Source: Bog-532 sp963833835
GTDB lineage: Bacteria > Actinomycetota > Actinomycetes > Streptosporangiales > Streptosporangiaceae
NCBI GenBank assembly: GCA_963833835.1
Contig: CAWHZI010000016.1
Location: 682,001 to 746,000 of the forward strand
DNA length: 64,000 nt
Direction of reading: 5' to 3'
In this document: piece after piece, positions 34,981-41,551 of the stretch
Numbering within the stretch: position 1 is the stretch's first letter
Layout of the letters: the number at the start of each line of letters is the position of its first letter
Program-made: the position numbers and the translations under genes
Notes under the pieces: model-generated
Told to the model about the DNA's origin: nothing
What the model saw: the letters and a program-made list of their open reading frames with translations, nothing else
The model's database searches: none

Positions 34981-35000
34981 CGGCGCCGGCGATTTTTTTT
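34981..35000 (+). terminator. Possible T-tract terminator after the HTH regulator
   Basis: A GC-rich self-complementary stretch (CGGCGCCG) directly precedes a run of eight T (34993-35000), in the 128-base gap between the regulator and the yceI start. The stem is too compact for a classic hairpin, so the call is weak. Confidence 0.35.
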
Positions 35001-35073
35001 CGCTGTCCACTAACCGCCAAAACTGTCTTAATGGGCACTGGACGTTGCCTCACATGTGTCCTACGGTGCTGCC

Positions 35074-35639
35074 ATGGCGGCTAATGGCGGGCGCCATCAA
35101 CTCGGCCCGGAATCGGCCGGCTCACGCTGCGTACATACCGCAGCGGGCTGGCGGCTCAGGCCGGTCATGATCTGACCATCGATGTCACCCGCTGGAGCGG
35201 CGAACTCGACGATCCCGCCGAGAGTGCCCCGGGCGCTCTGGACGCCACCATCGACCTGACCTCTCTGGACATCCGGGAGGGGCGCGGCGGGATCAAGCCG
35301 CTCAGCGACCGCGACCGCCGTGACATCACCGGCCAGGCCCGCAAGCAGCTCGACACGGGCCACTACCCCGAGGCGTCCTACGCCGCCACCGGCTTCACCC
35401 GGGGCGACGCCGGCGGCGGGGTCATCGACGGCACGCTGACGCTGCACGGCCAGAGCCAGCCGCTCCGGCTCGAGGTCAGCAAGACCGGGGACGGCCAGTA
35501 CCGGGCCACCGCGACCGTGGTCCAGTCCCAGTTCGGGATCAAGCCCTACTCGGGCATGTTCGGGGCCCTGAAACTGCGCGACGCCGTCGATGTCGAGGTC
35601 ACCGTGACCTTGCCCGCCTCCCCGGGCCGCACGTCATGA
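35074..35639 (+). pseudogene. YceI-family protein, frameshifted near the N-terminus
   Basis: From 35118 to the TGA at 35637-35639 one frame encodes a clear YceI lipocalin-like domain (GRLTLRTYRSGLAAQAGHDL, WSGELD, GTLTLHGQSQPLRLEV, SQFGIKPYSGMFGALKL). That frame has no ATG, GTG or TTG start and is closed by TAA at 35082. An ATG at 35074 in another frame reads MAANGGRHQLGPES and would run into it if one G were restored in TCGGCCGG near 35113-35119. The intact protein would be about 188 residues. YceI proteins bind isoprenoid chains, including quinones, which would suit a hydrogenase locus. The stop overlaps the next gene's ATG (ATGA). Confidence 0.75.
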
Positions 35640-36253
35640 CCGGCCCGGTAAGCCCAGCCGACCCGGCAGGCCTGTTCGCGCTGCGGACCGCCCCGTCGGG
35701 CCAGCTGGCCGAGCAGGCCACGGCCATCGCCGACGCCTGCCACGCCATGGCCCTTCGCTTCCACCGCGGCGGCAAGCTGATCGTGTTCGGTACCGGCGGG
35801 GCCGCGGCCGACGCCCAGCACGTGGCGGTGGAGTTCGTGCACCCGGTCATCGTGGGCAAGCGCGCGCTGCCCGCCATCTCGCTCACCGCCGACGTGGCCA
35901 CGGTGACCGGGGTGGCCGAGCAGGACGGGATGGCCGGGATCTTCGCCCACCAGCTCCGCTACCTGGCCGCGCCGGAGGACATCGCGCTCGGCATCTCCGC
36001 CGACGGCAACAATGACAGCGTGCGGGCCGGGCTGGAGGTGGCCCGGCAGCGCGGCCTGCTGACCGTGGCCCTGGCGGGCCGGGACGGCGGGGCGATCGCC
36101 CGCGGCCAGGTCGCCGAGCACGTGCTGACGGCCCCGGCCGACGACCCCCGCATCGTCAAGGAACTGCAGGTCACGACCTATCACGTGCTGTGGGAGCTGG
36201 TGCACGTGTTCTTCGAGCAGCCCGGCGTACTGGACCCGGAGGTGATCGCGTGA
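35636..36253 (+). CDS. SIS-domain protein, GmhA/phosphoheptose isomerase-like (first)
   Basis: A 205-residue sugar-isomerase (SIS) domain protein resembling sedoheptulose-7-phosphate isomerase GmhA. FHRGGKLIVFGTGGAAADAQHVAVEFVHPVI is the phosphosugar-binding block (in two parts), GISADGNNDSVRAGLEVA the second SIS motif, and ELQVTTYHVLWELVHVFF the C-terminal helix. It overlaps yceI and the HupF-like gene by four bases each. No heptose pathway genes are near. Its place between hydrogenase maturation genes suggests a specific but unknown role. Confidence 0.85.
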   Translation: MTGPVSPADPAGLFALRTAPSGQLAEQATAIADACHAMALRFHRGGKLIVFGTGGAAADAQHVAVEFVHPVIVGKRALPAISLTADVATVTGVAEQDGMAGIFAHQLRYLAAPEDIALGISADGNNDSVRAGLEVARQRGLLTVALAGRDGGAIARGQVAEHVLTAPADDPRIVKELQVTTYHVLWELVHVFFEQPGVLDPEVIA

Positions 36254-36462
36254 CGGTCCCGGAGTGCGACGGTGAGGTCTGCATCACCTGCTCGGACACG
36301 GCGGTCGAGGTCACGGTGGTCCGGCTGCTGGCCGACGGCCTGGCCATGGTCGACACCGGGCAGGGTGAAGAAGAGGTCAGCGTGGCCCTGGTCCAGGCCG
36401 GCCCGGGCGACACGATCCTCGTGCACGCCAAGGAAGCCATCGCCGTGGTGGGCCCCCGATGA
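36250..36462 (+). CDS. HupF/HypC-like hydrogenase chaperone variant
   Basis: A 70-residue member of the HypC/HupF family, with the conserved VCITCSDTAVEVTVVRLLADGLAMVD and EEVSVALVQAGPGDTILVHAKEAIAVV blocks (as consecutive parts). Canonical HypC begins MCLG with an essential Cys2; this protein lacks it and instead has cysteines in CDGEVCITC. The canonical HypC is encoded separately at 37829. It is coupled by GTGA and ATGA overlaps to SIS-domain genes on both sides. Probable role: a second, complex-specific chaperone for the large subunit. Confidence 0.85.
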   Translation: MTVPECDGEVCITCSDTAVEVTVVRLLADGLAMVDTGQGEEEVSVALVQAGPGDTILVHAKEAIAVVGPR

Positions 36463-37241
36463 CGCCGCCCCCCGGCCAGGACGCCGGCGAGACCTCGGGT
36501 AAGGCCGCGGGCGGAATCGAGTCGCTCTACCCCTTCCTCTACGCCGGCACCACCGACAGTGCCACCGCTCGGGCCGCCAACACCGCCGCGGTGCTGGACC
36601 AGGTCCGGGCCTCCACCGTGGCCAAGGTCGCCGAGATCGCCGAGCTGCGCCAGGCCGTGGCCCAGCGCGACGCCGGCCGGCTGGCCGAGTGCGCCGCCGA
36701 GGCTGCCGCCCGGTTCGCGGCCGGGGGACGGCTGTTCGCGTTTGGCAACGGCGGCAGCGCCACCGACGCCCAGCAGCTCGCGACCTTGTTCCTCAACCCC
36801 GGCCGCGACAACGCAGGCGAGGACGACGCTGGCCGCGACAACCCCGGCCGGGATTGGCCGCCGCTGCCCGCGTTCAGCCTGGCCAGCGACACGTCGGTGC
36901 TCACCGCGCTGGCCAACGACGTCGGCGTCGAGGTGGTGTTCGCCCGCCAGCTGGGCGCGTTCGGCACCAAGAATGACATCGCGGTCGGCCTGTCCACCAG
37001 CGGGAACTCGGCCAACCTGGTCCGCGCCTTCGACGAGGCCGCGCGCCGCGGCATGCTCACCGTCGGGCTGGCCGGCTACGACGGCGGCAAGATGGCCGAA
37101 CTGGACAGCATCGACTACCTGTTCGTCGCGCCGTCATCCTCGGTGCACCGCATCCAGGAGGCCCAGACCACGACGTACCACGTGCTGTGGGAGCTGACCG
37201 CGACCGCCGTTCGGCAGGCCCGATCGGAGGGCTCGTCATGA
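36459..37241 (+). CDS. SIS-domain protein, GmhA-like (second)
   Basis: A 260-residue paralogue of the SIS protein at 35636. It has an N-terminal extension (1-75) with LYPFLYAGTTDSATARAAN, then the SIS core GGRLFAFGNGGSATDAQQLATLFLN, GLSTSGNSANLVRAFDEAA and the shared tail AQTTTYHVLWELTATAV. An acidic Asp-Asn insert (GRDNAGEDDAGRDNPGRD, about 112-130) interrupts the core. The GNGGSA and STSGNS motifs match functional phosphosugar-binding loops better than the first copy does. It overlaps both neighbours by four bases. Function in hydrogenase assembly is unknown. Confidence 0.85.
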   Translation: MTPPPGQDAGETSGKAAGGIESLYPFLYAGTTDSATARAANTAAVLDQVRASTVAKVAEIAELRQAVAQRDAGRLAECAAEAAARFAAGGRLFAFGNGGSATDAQQLATLFLNPGRDNAGEDDAGRDNPGRDWPPLPAFSLASDTSVLTALANDVGVEVVFARQLGAFGTKNDIAVGLSTSGNSANLVRAFDEAARRGMLTVGLAGYDGGKMAELDSIDYLFVAPSSSVHRIQEAQTTTYHVLWELTATAVRQARSEGSS

Positions 37242-37807
37242 GCGGCCCGGGCGGGTCGGCCGGGCCGGGTAGCCCGGGCGAGCCGGCCCCCCGGGTCCTG
37301 GTCGCCGGGGTCGGCAATATCTTCCTGGGCGACGACGGCTTCGGGGTCGAAGTGGCCCGCCGCCTGACCGCGGCCAGCCAGCAGGGCGACCTGCCGGACG
37401 GGGTCCAGGTCGGCGACTACGGCACCAGCGGCATGCACCTGGCCTACGACCTGGCCGACCACGGCTACGACACCACGATCCTGGTCGACGCCGCGCCGCG
37501 CGGCGAGACCCCGGGCACGCTGACCGTGCTCGAGATCCGGCCGGAGGACCGGGCCGACCTGGCCTCCGCCGGCGGCCCGCAGCTGTTCAACGGCCACGGC
37601 ATGCAGCCCGAGGTGGTGCTGGGCGTGCTGGACATGCTCGGGGCCGAGCCGGGCCGGATCCTGGTCGTCGCGTGCGAGCCCGCGTCGGCCGAACCCGGAA
37701 TGGGCCTGTCCGCCCCGGTCGCGGCGGCCATCGACCAAGCCGTCGCCCTGGTCACCCGCCTGGCGGGCGAGCACACCGGGGCCGGCCACATCAGGAGCGA
37801 CGATTGA
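37238..37807 (+). CDS. Hydrogenase maturation protease (HyaD/HybD type)
   Basis: A 189-residue endopeptidase that should remove the C-terminal peptide of the hydrogenase large subunit after nickel insertion. VAGVGNIFLGDDGFGVEVARRL includes the nickel-sensing Asp/Glu, YGTSGMHLAYDL and LVDAAPRGETPGTL hold the second Asp, and NGHGMQPEVVLGVLDML contains the third ligand (His). I chose the ATG overlapping the upstream stop (ATGA). The Gly/Pro-rich first 30 residues are disordered. Confidence 0.92.
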   Translation: MSGPGGSAGPGSPGEPAPRVLVAGVGNIFLGDDGFGVEVARRLTAASQQGDLPDGVQVGDYGTSGMHLAYDLADHGYDTTILVDAAPRGETPGTLTVLEIRPEDRADLASAGGPQLFNGHGMQPEVVLGVLDMLGAEPGRILVVACEPASAEPGMGLSAPVAAAIDQAVALVTRLAGEHTGAGHIRSDD

Positions 37808-37828
37808 GATTAATGAGGGGATGGTCGT

Positions 37829-38098
37829 ATGTGCCTTGGCATACCGGGTGAGGTGATCGAGCTCCTGGAGCAGCCGGACCTGGCGCGCGTCGACGTGAGC
37901 GGCGTCCGGCGGGTGATCAACATCGGGCTGCTGGCCGACGACCCGCCCGTGCCGGGCGAGTGGGTGCTGATCCACGTCGGTTTCGCCCTGTCGAAGATCG
38001 ACGAGGCCGAAGCCGCGGCCGCGCTGTCGTTCCTGGAGGGGATCGGCCAGTCCTACGCGGACGAGCTGGAAGCGCTCGCAGAATCCCGGATCGAGTAG
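37829..38098 (+). CDS. hypC: Hydrogenase assembly chaperone HypC
   Basis: An 89-residue canonical HypC. It starts MCLGIPGEVIEL with the essential Cys2, contains VDVSGVRRVINIGLL, and has the GEWVLIHVGFALSKIDEAEA signature. HypC escorts the Fe(CN)2CO unit from HypD to the large subunit. It follows the protease gene by 21 bases and leads hypD by 12, forming one operon. Confidence 0.96.
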   Translation: MCLGIPGEVIELLEQPDLARVDVSGVRRVINIGLLADDPPVPGEWVLIHVGFALSKIDEAEAAAALSFLEGIGQSYADELEALAESRIE

Positions 38099-38110
38099 AG
38101 GGGGCAGGCC

Positions 38111-39247
38111 ATGCGGTTCGTCGATGAATTCCGTGATGCGGACAAGGCCCACGCGCTGTCCGCCAAGATCGCCGCGCTGTGCGAGCCCGGCCGGCAGTAC
38201 AAGTTCATGGAGGTGTGCGGCGGCCACACCCACACCATCTACAAACACGGCCTCGAGGACTACCTGCCCGAGTCGGTCCAGCTGGTGCACGGGCCCGGCT
38301 GCCCGGTGTGCGTGATCCCGATGGGCCGGGTCGACGACGCCATGCACCTGGCCGCCCAGGACGACGTGATCATGACGTCGTTCGGCGACATGATGCGGGT
38401 CCCCGGCAGCCAGGGCTCGTTCTTCGACGCCAAGGCGGCCGGGACCGACATCCGGATGGTGTACTCGCCGCTCGACTCGCTCAAGATCGCCCGCAACAAC
38501 CCGGACAAGCGCGTCGTGTTCATGGCCATCGGGTTCGAGACCACCGCCCCGTCCACCGCGATGACGATCATGCGGGCGGCCGCCGAAGGCCTGGAGAACT
38601 TCTCCATCTTCTGCAACCACGTCACGATCATCCCCGCCATCAAGGCCATCCTGGACTCCCCGGACCTGCGGCTGGACGGCTTCATCGGCCCCGGCCACGT
38701 GTCCACGGTGATCGGCTGCCGGCCGTACGAGTTCATCGCCGCCGACTACGGCAAGCCGGTGGTGGTGGCCGGGTTCGAGCCGCTGGACATCCTGCAGTCC
38801 ATCTACATGCTGATGCTCCAGCTGTCCGAAGGCCGGTCCGAGATCGAGAACCAGTACGCCCGGGTGGTGCCCTGGGACGGCAACCCGGTCGCGCTCAAGG
38901 TCATCGGCGAGACCATGCAGCTGCGCCCGTACTTCGAGTGGCGCGGGCTGGGCTTCATCTCGCACTCGGCCCTGAGCGTCCGCGAGCAGTACGCCAAGTT
39001 CGACGCCGAGCTGCTGTTCGACGTGCCCGGCGTCCGGGTCGCCGACCCCAAGGCGTGCCAGTGCGGCGAGGTGCTCAAGGGCGTGCTCAAACCGTGGGAG
39101 TGCAAGGTGTTCGGCACCGCGTGCACCCCGGAAACCCCGATCGGGACCTGCATGGTCTCGCCCGAGGGGGCCTGCGCCGCCTACTACAACTACGGCCGGA
39201 TGAACCGGAACCGGGTCGCCGAGGTCACCATAGGAAGCCGCCCGTGA
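38111..39247 (+). CDS. hypD: Hydrogenase maturation factor HypD
   Basis: A 378-residue [4Fe-4S] scaffold on which the Fe(CN)2CO unit is built with HypC. Cys36 in MEVCGGHTHTIY and Cys64/Cys67 in HGPGCPVCV are the functional cysteines. GFETTAPSTA, the cluster-binding C-terminal cysteines (CQCGEVLKG, TACTPETPIGTCMVS) and the EGACAAYYNYGR end match the family. The stop overlaps hypE's GTG by four bases. Confidence 0.96.
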   Translation: MRFVDEFRDADKAHALSAKIAALCEPGRQYKFMEVCGGHTHTIYKHGLEDYLPESVQLVHGPGCPVCVIPMGRVDDAMHLAAQDDVIMTSFGDMMRVPGSQGSFFDAKAAGTDIRMVYSPLDSLKIARNNPDKRVVFMAIGFETTAPSTAMTIMRAAAEGLENFSIFCNHVTIIPAIKAILDSPDLRLDGFIGPGHVSTVIGCRPYEFIAADYGKPVVVAGFEPLDILQSIYMLMLQLSEGRSEIENQYARVVPWDGNPVALKVIGETMQLRPYFEWRGLGFISHSALSVREQYAKFDAELLFDVPGVRVADPKACQCGEVLKGVLKPWECKVFGTACTPETPIGTCMVSPEGACAAYYNYGRMNRNRVAEVTIGSRP

Positions 39248-40413
39248 CTACTCAGAAGCCCGGCGGCTGGATCGAGCAGGCCCTGGCCGAGCACGACGAG
39301 CATCACGAACACGACGAGCCCGCTCAACGCGAAGGCCAGGTCTCGGACCGGGAGCAGCAGGTCCTGGACCGGATCGACAAGGCCCGGCGGCGCCGGCCGA
39401 AAGTGCGCGAGGAACGCATAACGATGTCGCACGGCGCCGGCGGCAAGGCCACGCACACGCTGATCGAGGCGGTGTTCCTGGACGCCTTCCGCAACCCGCT
39501 GCTGGAACCGCTGGAGGACGCGGCCACGCTCCAGGTCGGCTCGGCCCGGGTCGCGCTGACCACCGACTCCTACGTGGTCTCGCCGCTGTTCTTCCCCGGC
39601 GGTGACATCGGCGAGCTGGCCATCAACGGCACGGTCAACGACCTGGCCGTGAGCGGGGCCACGCCGCGGTACCTGTCGGCCGGATTCATCCTCGAAGAGG
39701 GCTTCCCCGTCGCCGACCTGAACCGGATCGCCGAATCGATGCGGGACGCGGCGGCCGCGGCCGGGGTCCAGATCGTCACCGGCGACACCAAGGTCGTCCA
39801 GCGCGGCAAGGCTGACGGCTGCTACATCAACACGGCCGGCGTGGGCGTCTTCGAGCGGGACATCACGCTGGGGGTGGCGCACGCGCAACCGGGCGACGCG
39901 ATCATCGTGTCCGGCCCCATCGGCGACCACGGCGTCACGATCATGCTGGCCCGTGGTGAGCTGGACATCGAAGCCGACCTGCAGTCCGACACCGCCCCGC
40001 TGAACGGGCTGGTGGCGGGGCTGCTCGACCGCGCGCCCGGGGTCCGGGCCCTGCGCGACGCGACCCGCGGCGGCGTGGCCACGATCCTCAACGAGATCGC
40101 CAAGTCGGCCGACGTCGGGGTGCTGGTCAGCGAAGACGACATCCCGGTCCGGCCCGAGGTCCGCGGCGCGGCCGAACTGCTCGGCATCGACCCCATGTAC
40201 GTGGCCTGCGAGGGCCGCCTGGTCGCCGTGGTCGACGGGGATCAGGCCGATGAGGCCCTGGCCGCGCTGCGGGCGCACCCGCTCGGGACCCAGGCGTCGA
40301 TCATCGGCCACGTCACCGACGGCCCGCCCGGCCTGGTCCACCTCAAGACCGCGTTCGGCGGCACCCGCATCGTCGACCTGCTGGTCGGTGACCCGCTGCC
40401 GCGGATCTGCTGA
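39244..40413 (+). CDS. hypE: Carbamoyl dehydratase HypE
   Basis: A 389-residue protein that dehydrates the carbamoyl group on its C-terminal Cys to a thiocyanate, supplying cyanide ligands. It ends PRIC as required. AIR-synthase-like motifs MSHGAGGKATHTLIE, TTDSYVVSPLFFPGGDIGELAINGTVNDLAV and GDTKVVQRGKADG (in parts) are present. The first 58 residues are an extra segment with a His/Asp/Glu-rich stretch (EHDEHHEHDE) and a basic RRRRPKVREE. The GTG start overlaps the hypD stop. Confidence 0.95.
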   Translation: MTTQKPGGWIEQALAEHDEHHEHDEPAQREGQVSDREQQVLDRIDKARRRRPKVREERITMSHGAGGKATHTLIEAVFLDAFRNPLLEPLEDAATLQVGSARVALTTDSYVVSPLFFPGGDIGELAINGTVNDLAVSGATPRYLSAGFILEEGFPVADLNRIAESMRDAAAAAGVQIVTGDTKVVQRGKADGCYINTAGVGVFERDITLGVAHAQPGDAIIVSGPIGDHGVTIMLARGELDIEADLQSDTAPLNGLVAGLLDRAPGVRALRDATRGGVATILNEIAKSADVGVLVSEDDIPVRPEVRGAAELLGIDPMYVACEGRLVAVVDGDQADEALAALRAHPLGTQASIIGHVTDGPPGLVHLKTAFGGTRIVDLLVGDPLPRIC

Positions 40414-40418
40414 CCGCC

Positions 40419-40751
40419 GTGCACGAGGCGGCCATCGCCGAGGGCCTGATCAGCGGGGTCACCGAACGGCTCCCGGGCCGGCGGATCACGTCGGTCCGGG
40501 TGGAGATCGGGGCGCTGTCCGGCGTGGTGCCGGATGCGCTGCGGTTCTGCTTCGGCCTGGCCACCGAGGACACCTTGCTGGCCGGGGCCGAGCTGGAGAT
40601 CTCCGAACCCAGCGCCAAGTGCGACTGCGTGGACTGCGGCCAGTCGTTCGAACCGGAAGACAACCGGATCCTGCTCTGCCCCTGCGGCAGCGCCAACGTG
40701 AGGGTGGTTTCCGGGCAGCAGCTCCTGATCACCTCGGTAAAGGTGGCCTGA
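40419..40751 (+). CDS. hypA: Hydrogenase nickel chaperone HypA
   Basis: A 110-residue metallochaperone delivering nickel with HypB. It begins MHE, with His2 as nickel ligand, has VRVEIGALSGVVPDALRF, and carries zinc-binding cysteine clusters CDCVDCG and CPCGS. Translation starts at GTG five bases after hypE and ends three bases before hypB. Confidence 0.95.
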   Translation: MHEAAIAEGLISGVTERLPGRRITSVRVEIGALSGVVPDALRFCFGLATEDTLLAGAELEISEPSAKCDCVDCGQSFEPEDNRILLCPCGSANVRVVSGQQLLITSVKVA

Positions 40752-40753
40752 CC

Positions 40754-41539
40754 ATGTGCGCGACGTGCGGCTGTTCCACCCTCCTGGACCCCCAGGAGGC
40801 TCACGAGTCCCACGAGCCTCATGGACCCCACGAAACTCACGAGCCTCACGGGCACCCCCATGATCACCGCCCCGGCGAAGAGATCACGCTGGAGCAGAAG
40901 ATCCTGGCCAAGAACGACGACCTGGCCGCCGGCAACCGGGCCTGGCTGCGCGACCGCGGCATCCTGGCCGTCAACGTGATGAGCTCACCCGGCTCGGGCA
41001 AGACCACGCTGCTGGAACGGTCCGGCCGGGACCTGGCCGGCCAGCTCACGCTGTCGGTGGTGGAGGGCGACCAGGAGACCGCGCTGGACGCCGACCGCAT
41101 CCGCGCCGCGGGCTGCCAGGTGGTCCAGATCAACACCGGCGCGGGCTGCCACCTCGACGCGGCCATGGTCGGCGGCGCGCTCCGCACCCTGGACCCGCCG
41201 CCCGGCTCGGTCGTGGTCATCGAAAACGTCGGCAACCTGGTCTGCCCGGCCCTGTTCGACCTGGGCGAGGCCGCGCGCGTCGTGCTGGCTTCGGTCACCG
41301 AGGGCACCGACAAGCCGCTGAAGTACCCCCAGATGTTCCGCAGCGCCGACCTGGTCGTGGTGACCAAGACCGACCTCAGCCCGTACGTGGACTTCGACAT
41401 CAGCGCGTTCGGCGACTACATCGGCCAGGTCAGCCCCCAGGCCATGATGATCCACCTGTCCGCCACCACCGGCTTCGGCCTGCCCACCTGGTACGACTGG
41501 CTGGCCAGCAAGGTCCCCGGCGGCGCGGTGCCCGTCTAA
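40754..41539 (+). CDS. hypB: Hydrogenase nickel-incorporation GTPase HypB
   Basis: A 261-residue GTPase with nickel-binding N-terminus MCATCGC (Cys2, Cys5, Cys7). A His/Glu-rich stretch (about 17-40, alternating His-Glu-Pro) probably stores nickel. The P-loop SSPGSGKTTLLE is at about 77-88, EGDQETALDADRI follows, and TKTDLSPYVDFD gives the nucleotide specificity. It is the last gene of the rightward hydrogenase operon, convergent with hypF. Confidence 0.95.
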   Translation: MCATCGCSTLLDPQEAHESHEPHGPHETHEPHGHPHDHRPGEEITLEQKILAKNDDLAAGNRAWLRDRGILAVNVMSSPGSGKTTLLERSGRDLAGQLTLSVVEGDQETALDADRIRAAGCQVVQINTGAGCHLDAAMVGGALRTLDPPPGSVVVIENVGNLVCPALFDLGEAARVVLASVTEGTDKPLKYPQMFRSADLVVVTKTDLSPYVDFDISAFGDYIGQVSPQAMMIHLSATTGFGLPTWYDWLASKVPGGAVPV

Positions 41540-41551
41540 CCCCAGGCCCGG

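Noticed and set aside
34981..35000. Strong intrinsic terminator call for the T8 run
   Set aside because: The GC part is a self-complementary octamer with no room for a loop, so only a low-confidence terminator is listed.
36250..36462. HupF-like gene as a truncated hypC
   Set aside because: Although it lacks MCLG, its conserved blocks and tight coupling to both SIS genes indicate a distinct family member; a complete HypC is encoded nearby.
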